From Bryobacterales bacterium (GTDB lineage Bacteria > Acidobacteriota > Terriglobia > Bryobacterales > Bryobacteraceae), in NCBI GenBank assembly GCA_003164035.1, contig PLRS01000045.1, positions 101,348-165,347 of the forward strand: a stretch of 64,000 nt of DNA, given 5' to 3'. How positions within the stretch are numbered: position 1 is the stretch's first letter; every line of letters begins with the position of its first letter. Below are positions 8,384 through 18,500 of this stretch, one piece after another. The notes beneath the pieces are model-generated. The model was not told the DNA's origin. It did no database searches and saw only the letters and a program-made list of their open reading frames with translations. The position numbers and the translations under genes are program-made.

Positions 8384-11148
8384 ATTCTCAATCGTTGGCA
8401 AGCTCAACGCTGCAGGGTCCATCTTCTCGGCGTCAGAAAGAGGCGGTAGGGCGATCGGCAAATGCTCCCGAACACTTTCAAACGTGCCCGGGCGGTGATC
8501 AAATGCGTGCACCATCTTCGCTTCGTAAAGGGGATAGTACACTGGTCCGCCTGCTTTCACGAATCGGTTGCCAGAAAGCCTATATCCTTCGGCCTCCAAC
8601 GGCTCGCGCGTCCTGAAGAGATGGGAGTCGGTGGACATATTGAACAGGCCCTGCTTAAAAGTGATTCCCCAAGTGTTGCCCGAGTCTGACTCCTCCATCA
8701 GGACCGGAAACGTCCGGTAGATTCTCAGCGCAAGTTGGGCGTCTGCGAGTGTCCGGAACACCGGACACGTGCGGGTATTGGGGTTGACCTGCTGCAAATC
8801 ACCTGCGGTGAGGCTGAACCTTCTCCGAGTATCAGACAGTTGGTCATAGTGCCGGGCAAAAAACATGAACTCTGGAGAGATACCGACCGCAGGTGATCCG
8901 GAAAGGGTAAGCAAGCAGAACCTGAAGGCGTGATGCACCGCCGGAAATATGAACGCTTCATTCTCAAACCCAATCAACGAAACCAGACGGTGATCAGCTA
9001 CGATCCACTCAAAGAAGCGCTTATTGCTGTCGTCGGTAGCTATTCCCGTGGGCAAAACCGCCCCAACCCGCCCACCTTTCCCGACCAGGCTTGTGAATGA
9101 CTCGCCAAACAAGGATGAGGAATTACCGCGCCCCCCCGAGGTAAGGGGATAGCGACCAGCTTCACGCAGGTACTTCCTCAGGGCGTCCGTGTCGTGCATC
9201 ACCTGCGTGTAATCACGCCAGAGAATAGGATTGGTCCGCGGGAGACTCTGGATCATTCGCTTGCGCGCCGCTGCGTTGGGCGCATTGGCGATGGCAAGAT
9301 CTTTGGCGGCAAAGAACTGCTGCTCCTCCAATTGGAGCATCTCCCAGGGCGGATTGCACAAGAGTACATCAAAGCCTCCCCGGGCGAACACTTCGGGAAA
9401 CTCCAGAGGCCAGTGAAAGAACCCGAGCCGGTCCGCTTCCACGTTTGCGGAAGCCAGCAGTTGCACGTCCGGTTGGCCGCCTTCCAACGCGGCTCGGACT
9501 GCCTCCGTCGTCGAGATGCCGTGTGCGACATTGGCCTCGGTGAGATCGCTGAAAAAGGCGTACGTCCAAAAATCGGCTGCACTTTTGTCCTTGCTATACC
9601 CGCTACCGGAGTGGAACTGATCAAACAATGCTCGCTTCTGGCGGATAACCTCGGGCGAATCGTCAGGGAGGTCTGTCAGATTCCGGCGGGCCGCGGCCAT
9701 GGCGGCGACATCCGCCACCGGCGTGAACGCAAACGCCTGCTCCCGACTGAGACGCTCCCGAGCCAGCTTGTTGTGCTTCTTCGCGTCCTTGGCCACTTCG
9801 CGATCGTCGCCGGTGACGGGTTTGAATGCATCATCCGGAATTCCCTTGTCCAGCGCTGCGAGGTCCAGCACGCCGACCAGGGAATCGCCACACAGAATTC
9901 GGTGATCGAGGAAACTTAGCGGTTTGCCGGCCGCATGGCTTTCCAGCCAGAGCGCCACACGGCACAGTTCCACTGCGAGCGGATTCTTATCCACCCCGTA
10001 AATGCAGTGAGCAATGGTGTCGCGTAGTGCCGTGCGGTACTGTGCGGGGCTGGGCTCGTCTTCCCCGCCACGGATTTTGGCCAGTTCCCGAGCGAGTCGT
10101 CGCGCCGCGGCGAGAAGGAAATGGCCGCTCCCGCATGCCGGATCACACACCGTGATCTCCAGCAGCTTGTGCGCCTTTTCTTCTGCGGTCCGGCCCTGCT
10201 TGAGGCGGTCCTCGAGAACTGGCACCAGTGCACTCTTCACCAGTTCGTCCACCAGTTCCGGGGGCGTGTAATAGGAGCCGGTCGTCTTCCGCTCGGTGCC
10301 GGCCACTAGTCGAAACGAAACCTTGCCATTCTCGCTTCCAAAGATCGGCTGCAGATCCAGCAGACTCTCGTAGACGCTGCCCAATTCCTCCACGTCCAGC
10401 GCCGCGTAGTTGATGTGACGGGGTGGCGAACTTGGTTGCTCGTGATAGGTGGACAAGCACCAGAGAGCATCCAGAAAGGCACGATTGGTTATTACCGCGA
10501 AATTCAGATCGGCTGTCCGGTTGAGGTCAAACAGGTCCCCATTGAGGGGCGGCACATCCAGCACTTGGCCATATTGCTCACTGTGGAACAGGCGGAAGGT
10601 AGATTGCAGACCCGTCCACAGGTCGGTGTGGTTGTTGCGGGCCAGCCTGCGCTCGCAGAGGGATCGTAGCCGGGCGATGCTGTAGTACTCCCGATACACC
10701 GAATTTGGCGAGAGCAGATTGCGCTCTTCGGTGACCATCAGGAACAGCAGTCGGTAGATGAGCCGCAGGATCTCCTGGTAAAGCCTATTGGCGGTGACGG
10801 TCCCGCTCTCCACACTCTGCAACAGGGGATCGTTTGCGGGACGGCTTAGCAACGCGTTCCCCAGCAGGCCAATGGCGTTTTCCACTCCCTCGCGCAACTT
10901 GTCGCGGACGCGCCCGCCCTGCTCAATGGTGTGCTGATAGTATTGCTCCAGCAGGCAGGACTTGGAATCGGCATCCCCGTGCGGTAGGCGGCTTCTCTGG
11001 ATCAGCCTGTAGAGGAGCGCGAAGTCGGCGAAACGCTCGCCAGCAAACATCGCCTTCAGGTCAAACTCCAGGAACGCCTGCCGCCGGAGAAGCTGCGAAT
11101 CTCGCAACGCGCGCAGCACGTATCCGTTGGTGACGATGCCCCAACCTA

Positions 11149-12268
11149 GTGTTTAATTGCGTAAAGTGACGATTGTATTTTGAAGCTGGCTGCCTTTAAC
11201 CTCACGCTTCCTCCCGCGGAACGGCTTGGCGTGCTCATTGTGTTTTTTGAAGAAAGCTTCAATGGCTTCACGCAACTGATCCTTCGTCTTGAAACTTCCT
11301 CCGTTTAACGTTTTGCGTTGCAGCAGGCTGAACACGATTTCGATCTGATTGAGCCAACTCGCCGAGGTGGGCGTGAAATGAAACTGGACCCGCCCCTCGA
11401 ACTTCGCTAGCCAATCGTCGTTTCCTTTGTGAGGGGAGTAGTTATCAAGGATGACGTGTATCTCCTTGCCCTGAGGCTGGTCTGCCAGCACGTCATCAAG
11501 GAAGCTGCGAAAATCCTCCCGCTTCTTATACTCCGTAAACTTCGTCTTCACCTGGCCAGTGCCAACTTCAAGGGCGGCAAACAGATTCAGCGTCCCATGG
11601 CGTTTGTATGTGCTCTTCAGCCCGCGCACTACTTTGCCGCTGTCGGTCTCCACATAACCCGAGGCCCGCTCGATTGCCTGTATGCTCGGTTTTTCGTCCA
11701 CGCTCAGCACCAAGGCGTTCACCGGCGGGTTTAGATATAACCCCACCACGTCAGCGGCCTTGGGAGCAAACTCTTTGTCGGTACTCACGCACCAACTCCG
11801 CCGCCTTTGCAGGTAGATTCCTTCACGGCGCAAGACGCGCCAGACGGCGTGCACGCTGGCGTCGAGTCTCTCCGCCACCGCCGGTCCGTCCCAGTGGGAC
11901 ATACCGGGCGGCGGTGGCTCCTCCAGCGTGGTCAGCACCCGCTTGCGAAACGCCGCATCATACGTGACCGGCTTACCCGGTCGCGGTTGATCACGTAATC
12001 CTCGCAATCCCCACAGGGCGAAGCGCTGGCGCCATTTGGAAACGGTGGCGAGCGAGACGCTCAGTTCCCGAGCGACCTGCTGAATCTCCTTGCCCTCCAG
12101 ACAAGCCAGAATGATTCGTGCACGCTCCACAGTGTACGCCTTCTCTGTTCGGCTCTTTGCGAGGGTCACCAAACTTGCCTTGTCTTCGACGGAACATTCC
12201 AGTTCGGGCGCGTGTCTGGGCATCTCCCAAACATTTTAATACAAATATGTATTAACGCAATTAAGCAC
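11149..12268 (-). mobile_element. IS630-family insertion sequence inside the methylase gene
   Basis: The ends 11149-11162 (gtgtttaattgcgt) and the complement of 12255-12268 (gtgcttaattgcgt) differ at one base. Each end is flanked by TA (11147-11148 and 12269-12270), the target dinucleotide duplicated by the IS630/Tc1 group. Removing the element and one TA joins the two methylase parts in frame, so the insertion site and age order are clear. The transposase inside looks intact, so the insertion may be fairly recent. Confidence 0.93.
11153..12223 (-). CDS. IS630-family transposase
   Basis: A 356-aa DDE transposase. The N-terminus has a helix-turn-helix (IQQVARELSVSLATVSKWRQ) and a second winged-helix part. 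The catalytic core shows ALVLSVDEKPSIQAIER (first Asp), HVILDNYSPHK (second Asp) and FTPTSASWLNQIE (final Glu), spaced as in IS630/Tc1-mariner enzymes. No stop or frameshift is visible. The start at 12223 lies just inside the right inverted repeat and the stop overlaps the left one, so the gene fills the element. It cuts and pastes at TA sites. Confidence 0.93.
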   Translation of the reverse strand: MPRHAPELECSVEDKASLVTLAKSRTEKAYTVERARIILACLEGKEIQQVARELSVSLATVSKWRQRFALWGLRGLRDQPRPGKPVTYDAAFRKRVLTTLEEPPPPGMSHWDGPAVAERLDASVHAVWRVLRREGIYLQRRRSWCVSTDKEFAPKAADVVGLYLNPPVNALVLSVDEKPSIQAIERASGYVETDSGKVVRGLKSTYKRHGTLNLFAALEVGTGQVKTKFTEYKKREDFRSFLDDVLADQPQGKEIHVILDNYSPHKGNDDWLAKFEGRVQFHFTPTSASWLNQIEIVFSLLQRKTLNGGSFKTKDQLREAIEAFFKKHNEHAKPFRGRKREVKGSQLQNTIVTLRN

Positions 12269-12741
12269 TAGCTCGGTCCGGTTGAGGAATTCCTGCAACA
12301 GCGAGTGCGGCGCCAGGCGGGGTCGGCCCGATTCTGCACGGCGGTCCAGGGACTGCCCCACACCGACGACGTGTACTGGGGGCGCGTTCGAATGCCGGTC
12401 AGCGCGATGAGAGATTGCGTACTTGACGCCCGCCACCTCCTCACCGTGTTCCTGGTAGGCGAGATCATAGCCGAGCAGCCCGAATAGAGGGCACACCCAT
12501 TGGTTCCGGGTGAATGTGGTGCCCAGGTCATCTTCCGTAAGCAGTTCCGCTTTCCGGTTGAAGCCGGTCCAGAAGCCGCGCGCGTCCGACCAGACGGCCG
12601 AGATCTGGTCCAGAAGCGTGGTTCTGTCAGGGAGACCGAAGTCCCGTGCCGACTGGCCCACAGCGCTACCCTCGGCGATGGAGTCCACTAACTCGGAAGC
12701 GAGAAATCCGCCTTCCAGGCGGAGCGCCGGATACTTGGCGC

Positions 12742-15582
12742 TCATGCCTGCACACCCTTCGGCCTTGGAAGCAATATGAGAAAACCGAGCAGGTCGGGCG
12801 GATAGTGGCGGACAACGCTCATACCCCGGCGCGCCAGACGAATGCTGGCCCGCACTCGGCGGTGCGCCGCTTCCAAGGTTTCCGCTCGTTTGATGACTAG
12901 CGGGTCCATGGCGGTACGGATGGACCCCCAATGGTTTAGAAGTTCTGTGGCGACCTCAGTCCGTACAGCGGGCTGCACGTTCGCTTCTGGAGCTGCTGTG
13001 CGAAGCAGATGAAGCGCGACCGGAGTATCCAGCCATGAGGGCTCGGTGTCGGGCGAACCCGTGAATCCAAAGCACTGGACTTCTTCGGCCAACAGATCAC
13101 GTTGCGCCGGCGTAACGATGGTGTATCGCAACCGGCACATCAGCAGGAACGTTCGGCGGTCCACAGCGGTTGTCCGGATCACGCCGCAGCGCGTGGCAGC
13201 GGCTTCCTGCTCGCCAGCCAACGCTTGTTCCATCAGATATTGTGCCGTGTTTTGCAGGAAGGGGTGGTTGCGGTCGATGTATTCGGCGCCGTCGGGCGGC
13301 ATGCTATTGAGTGACACACGCCATTCGGGACTGGCCGGAGCGGTCAACTTGAGCGGTTCAGGGAGATGGTCAAAACCGGAGAGGATTAGCGTATCGTCTA
13401 GGCCCGTCCGCAGTTTCAACTGCAGACGCTGTGCCGCATTCTGCAGGAACCGCTGCGCCGATTCGGAGTCCGCCAACACGGTGTCAGTTTCTTGCAGCTC
13501 TCGCTCCACTTCCTCGGGATTGATCGCGTGCTGGGCGAAGCGCGTCCGCGAGACCTTCTCGGCCTGGGCGGCACGGTCCCACTTCACATGAACGTCGTTG
13601 ACCTCGTCAATCGCGAACAGGTTCATCTGGAGGTCTGGCTCGGCGAACAGGCGCTTGACCACGGCTTGAATGACGGTCTCGCTTTCTACCGGAACCGGCA
13701 CGCGAACGCCAAGTGTCGTGAAGATCTGCCGTGCCTTGCGAAGGAGCACGTCTAGTACGGCGCCATCTACGGGGTTGTCGCGACCATAGAACAGCACGGC
13801 CTTCACGACCTTCGCCTTCTGGCCGGAACGGTCCACGCGGCCTTCTCGTTGCTCCAGGCGATTGGGATTCCAAGGAAGATCGTAGTGAATGACTGCGTCA
13901 AAGAGCGTTTGCAGGTTGATCCCCTCGCTCAGGCAGTCAGTGGCAACAAGGACCCTGTACGGATGGCGGAGGGGATCAATGCTGTCAATCAACTCGCGGC
14001 GTTCATCCTCGGCCATAGCGCCAGTGATGGAAAGAATGCGCAGGTTCGGAAACGAACCCCCAAGGCGTCGTTGCAGGTCGTCGCGCACGTAGTCGCTGGT
14101 AGCGATGTAACGGCACCAGATTATCGGCCGGTGGCCTTCGCTGAGCATCTGGCGGACAAGTTCGGCGCAATCGCGAGTCTTGGTGTCCTTATCTGTGGCG
14201 GCGAGCGCTGCGGCCTCCCGCGCAAATCCTCGAAGCCGCTGCCTGTCGGCATCGCCCATCTCAGACTCGCCCTCTTCCAGGACGTGTCGCGGCTGGACGT
14301 CTAAGGTGTCGTCATCGGTGGGTTCAAAGATGTATGGCGAGTAGTCGGCATCATCCTGCTCGGCTTCCGCTACCCCGTGTTTCAATCTCTTGCCAATAGC
14401 TGCAACGGCGGCTGCCGGACTGGACATCACGCAGCGGAGTAGCGCGAGCGCCGTCCAGTACCGGATCCGTTGCTTCCATCCGGTCAGCGTCTCGCCGGAC
14501 TGGACCAGTTCGCGGCTGAATTCGTACACGCCCTCAAACAGCCGTTTGTAGTCGGCGGAAAGCGAATAGTACCTTTCGTCAGGATCACGTTTCGGGAACG
14601 GGGTCGTCTCCCCGGCCCACCGGACTTCAACGTCGGCGCGTCGTCGCTGGACGAAGTGGCGGGCTAGGCCTTTCCGTTCGGTTTCATTCAAGCGGGACAG
14701 ATCATAGTTGCGGAATCCCGGATCAAGCAGACCGAGCAGCGACTGGAATGGCGTTTCAACCCCGCTGTGCGGCGTCGCTGTGAGAAGAATCAAGTGGCGG
14801 TCCGGATTGACGGCGACGTCGCGCAACAATTCGTACCGTTGCTGCTGGTTGCGGCTACCAGTGGCCCGGGCCGTGGCTCCGTGGGCCTCGTCAACGATGA
14901 CAAAACCGGGTGCGTGCTGGAGGAAGTTGGCCCGGTGCGCTTCACCCTTTGCGTAGTCGATGCTGACAATGATGTGCGGATAGTAGCCGAAAATGCTGTG
15001 GTCCGCGGAAGGCAGGTTTCGTTCCAACTGGCTGACTGTGCCAGAGCGAATGACCGCGGCTTCCAGACGGAACTTGTCCCACAGTTCCTTCTGCCATTGC
15101 GAGCACAGGTACGGTGGGCACAGCACGCACAGGCGCGTAATCTCGCCTCGGTCCAACATCTCGCGAGCTATCAGGAGGCCCTCAACAGTCTTACCGATGC
15201 CGACATCATCCGCAATCAACATGCGAACCGGATCGAGGCGCAAGGCCATCAGCATGGGAACAAACTGATATGGGCGGGGCCGGACACTGATGTGTCCCAG
15301 CGAGCGGAACGGACCGGCTCCGTCACGCAACGTGAGCCGCGCAGCGTTGAATAGCAACTCCGCGCTGACGTGATCACCGGACTGCGCGACCTCAGGCAGT
15401 GGGAAGGTCGCCGGCGTGATCCGATCCAGGTCGAGGGTATGGAGTCGGTGGTGGATGCCAATGCGCTCCTGGTCACTACCGGCCAGCGGTCTCAGCATGT
15501 ACACGCTGTCATCGTCAGACGGAAGAACAACCCATTCCCTCCCTCGGCACTTAACGATGGAGCCCACGGAAATCGCGCTCAT
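12742..15582 (-). CDS. SNF2-family helicase, DrmD-like
   Basis: An uninterrupted 946-aa superfamily 2 ATPase. The N-terminal 90 residues are a small beta-rich region. The first RecA-like lobe has MLIADDVGIGKTVEGLLIAR (Walker A), FVIVDEAHGAT (DEAH) and LLTATPHSG. The second has RVLVATDCLSEGINLQTLF and WNPNRLEQREGRVDRSGQ (motifs V and VI). This is the SNF2/HepA-like architecture of DrmD in DISARM class 1. It starts 3 bp after the large helicase stop and its TGA overlaps the methylase ATG, so the three genes are translationally coupled. It likely translocates on DNA as part of phage or plasmid restriction. The gene itself shows no damage although its partners do. Confidence 0.87.
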   Translation of the reverse strand: MSAISVGSIVKCRGREWVVLPSDDDSVYMLRPLAGSDQERIGIHHRLHTLDLDRITPATFPLPEVAQSGDHVSAELLFNAARLTLRDGAGPFRSLGHISVRPRPYQFVPMLMALRLDPVRMLIADDVGIGKTVEGLLIAREMLDRGEITRLCVLCPPYLCSQWQKELWDKFRLEAAVIRSGTVSQLERNLPSADHSIFGYYPHIIVSIDYAKGEAHRANFLQHAPGFVIVDEAHGATARATGSRNQQQRYELLRDVAVNPDRHLILLTATPHSGVETPFQSLLGLLDPGFRNYDLSRLNETERKGLARHFVQRRRADVEVRWAGETTPFPKRDPDERYYSLSADYKRLFEGVYEFSRELVQSGETLTGWKQRIRYWTALALLRCVMSSPAAAVAAIGKRLKHGVAEAEQDDADYSPYIFEPTDDDTLDVQPRHVLEEGESEMGDADRQRLRGFAREAAALAATDKDTKTRDCAELVRQMLSEGHRPIIWCRYIATSDYVRDDLQRRLGGSFPNLRILSITGAMAEDERRELIDSIDPLRHPYRVLVATDCLSEGINLQTLFDAVIHYDLPWNPNRLEQREGRVDRSGQKAKVVKAVLFYGRDNPVDGAVLDVLLRKARQIFTTLGVRVPVPVESETVIQAVVKRLFAEPDLQMNLFAIDEVNDVHVKWDRAAQAEKVSRTRFAQHAINPEEVERELQETDTVLADSESAQRFLQNAAQRLQLKLRTGLDDTLILSGFDHLPEPLKLTAPASPEWRVSLNSMPPDGAEYIDRNHPFLQNTAQYLMEQALAGEQEAAATRCGVIRTTAVDRRTFLLMCRLRYTIVTPAQRDLLAEEVQCFGFTGSPDTEPSWLDTPVALHLLRTAAPEANVQPAVRTEVATELLNHWGSIRTAMDPLVIKRAETLEAAHRRVRASIRLARRGMSVVRHYPPDLLGFLILLPRPKGVQA

Positions 15583-15585
15583 ACT

Positions 15586-18500
15586 CTACTTCTTCCCCAA
15601 CCCGAAAACTTCGGGATGGAGGGCGATCTGCTCGGCCAGGTTGCTGTCATATCGAATCACGATCGCGCGGTAACCTTTTTCTCGCAACTCCCGGCGGAGT
15701 ACGTCGTCCTTGGCCTTCTGCTCGAGGGTGTCGTGAACGCTACCATCGCAGTAGATGCAGGCATGACTGCCGGAATAATAGAAGTCGGGCACCGTGGGCG
15801 CATCCACCAGTGCCCTTTGTGCAGCGTCGGGCAGGTCACGCCGGTCCCGGTAAAGGTGAGCGATAAATTTACGTTCCAACTCCGACCGCGAATCGGTAAG
15901 GTTCTTCAGGTATTCATAGTGCGCATCGTAGTCGCGACCACCATGCCGGCGTGTAGCGCTGGCTTCAGTGAGATCGCGCAACAAATCCGTAACCATGTGC
16001 CGATTGAGGATCCGGTGGTCGCCCTGGTTGCTGTACGAGAGCACGCACTCGTAGCAAGCGGCGTGGCACTTCTCGTTCTGGTCCTCGAGGGTGTCCGGAT
16101 CAAAATGCAAACGCGCCAGAGCAGCGGTGGCCACCGCAGCAAACAGATCCTCTTCCTCCACCAACCGGCGGAGAACGCCGACACCGCCCTCGGCAGCCTC
16201 CCAATAGAGGATGGCACGGCGGTCAGCGTCCCCGATGCGCTCCGACGCCAGTTCGGACTCTTCCACCTGGAAGAACTGTTCCATCCCTCGTTGCAGTGCG
16301 AATTGTAGTGTGGCGGTGGCCCGTTCGTCCTGCTGCGTCTCCGGTGGCGGGTACACGATCAGCAGATTCTCGGTGTCGCTAACGAATAGGTGAACGTTGG
16401 CCAAATTGGCGGGATCATCCGGTTTTTCCGGATTGATTTCACCGTTTACCATGTTCAGGCAATAGCCATCGTCGTTTCGGCCCTTCCACCCGTGGTTGAT
16501 CTTGTACATAGTGGCGGACGGCGCAAATACAGTTCGGAGGAGCGGTTGGCTTGGGTCCTTGCCGATGGTGGCTTCTACCGTCCGTACCCGCCCGTCACTA
16601 GCTGTCGCATACCGGAAGTGCGTGCTGACCTTGTATCCGCGACGGATGCGTTCTTCCTCGTCGCAGGTGATGCGCTCCCGGCGGATGGTCTTGGCATTCG
16701 GCATCTCCAGCAGGTGAACGTATTCGCTGCTGCTTCCATCCAGAACGGAGCGGCAGCAGCCGCACCGATCGTCCGTGTCGGCGTTGAAGTACCCGCAGAT
16801 TCGGCAAGTTTTCGCCTTGGACTTGCGAGACGCGAGTCCCCCAGGCGGCGTGAAAAAGCGCTTCACCTGGAACTTAGAGCCCTCGTGATAAATGAAATTC
16901 TCCGGACCGAACTCGGTTAGGGCGATGAAGCGAGCCCGGCTGAGGAATTCGCCGTCTTCCCGAGGGATGTAGACGCGGATCGGCAAGCGCGGGAAGTTGT
17001 AACCGGGCAGAAATCCTTCGCTGGCCAGGTACCGGTAGGGGTAGAAATCGGACTCCTGTCGAGTCGTGCTGACGTTTACCAGGAGGTTGCGCTGGCGCTT
17101 GGCCTCCTCAATTCTCTGGCGGGCCTCTCTCTGCGTCTTGTCATCCAGGGCGGAGGCCTCAACTTTTTGTGCTTCCAACAACTGCAACGTGGCCGCACGG
17201 AATAACTGGCGCCACCGCTCAAATGCAAGGTCAAATCGATCCGCGGCTCGGCGGATCGTGTCGGCCGTCCAGTCCGGCCTGTACCAATCGGCTTCCTTCA
17301 CCTCCGGGCCGGAGAGATCCAGAATGTGGTTGGCCTCGGCGATGCAATCAGCCAGGCTCTGCTCGGAGAGCCTCACCTGCGATTTGACGTTCTCCCTGAG
17401 AGGATGGGTGTCTTGCTGAAGGTCCAGCAGTTCCTCTACGCTGCGATGGATATGCAAGTTGACCTTGGAAAACCAGACGGCCTGAAGGTGCGCCCGGACC
17501 ATGTCCTCGTTGGAAAGGTCAATCCGCGGCGGCCTCACCGAGCCCGCTACCATGTCTTTTCGGCGCTGAAAAAAGTACTGGTCGTGCCCGCTGGATGCGG
17601 AGCAGTACGTGACAATCAGCGCGGGTTCGCCGCTGCGCCCGGCGCGGCCACTTCGTTGCGCATAGCTTGCTGGCGAGGGCGGGACGTTCCGCATGTGAAC
17701 CAGTTGGAGATCCCGGATGTCAATACCCAACTCCATAGTGGGGCTGCAAAACAGGACCTTGAGATCTCCATTGCGGAATCGCTCTTCGCGCTTCTCGCGG
17801 TTCTCGTAACGAATCTGCGCCGTGTGTTCCAGTCCCTCCACGTCGCGAAGCGACCGGGCACGGTCGCGGTACAGCTCGGAAAAGAATCCGTTCGCCGTCA
17901 GCTGCACCTGGCTGAAGATTGGACTCGGTGCCCGGCGGGAGTAGATCGGATCGGGAGGTGGAGGATTGCCGTCGCCCTTCTGCCAGACCAGTGCGGCGGA
18001 TTCCACCTGCACGTATCGGGTGCCCTTTTCTGTCTCGCTTCGCAAGAGCCCCTGTTGCGTGAGGATGGCCACGAGCTTCGTAATAAAGGTGTCGTAGTCG
18101 CCCATCGCCGGAACCGTGCGGCGAAAATACCGTGCGATCAAACTGCGTGACCCGAGGCTGATCCCGTTAAGGTTGCCCTTTTGACCCGGCAGAAGGAGGT
18201 GCTCTGCACTGCGTAGCCGCTCCTCCGAATCATCAAATTGCCACCGTTCGTTGATGACCTGGTTAACCCGCTGCCGCAATTGCTGCTGGTAGGTCTCGCG
18301 GAGACACTCGGCGTGGATCGCCAGCTTCTTTCGTGCGAAGTCCAGAAACGGCATCAGGACGGCGAGCCGCTCTTCGGCATTTAGCGCCGCCATCGGCAGG
18401 AGATTCTGCCAGAGTTCATCGCGAAGACAGGCGCCCGCGAGTCCTTCGTACGTGATCTTGAGCAGCCCACACTGTTCCAGGTTGGGATGCACGATGCGCC

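Larger units (their letters stand above)
8336..12745 (-). pseudogene. Eco57I/PglX-type adenine DNA methylase, interrupted by an IS630 element
   Basis: The gene starts at 12745 (MSAKYPALRLEGGFL), where ATGA overlaps the SNF2 helicase stop, and its first part ends at FLNRTE. It resumes after the IS630 element at 11147 with LGWGIVTNGYVLRALRDSQL and runs to the TGA at 8336. Without the element it encodes roughly 1,100 residues. The second part holds motif I DPACGSGHFLLAAARRLARE, GVDKNPLAVELCRVALWLE, and motif IV NPPWEM, the marks of N6-adenine methylases of the type IIG/PglX/DrmMI group. In DISARM and BREX such enzymes mark self DNA. A C-terminal target-recognition region follows. The element destroys the N-terminal part, so a functional enzyme is unlikely, although a shortened product from an internal start cannot be ruled out. 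Confidence 0.85.
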
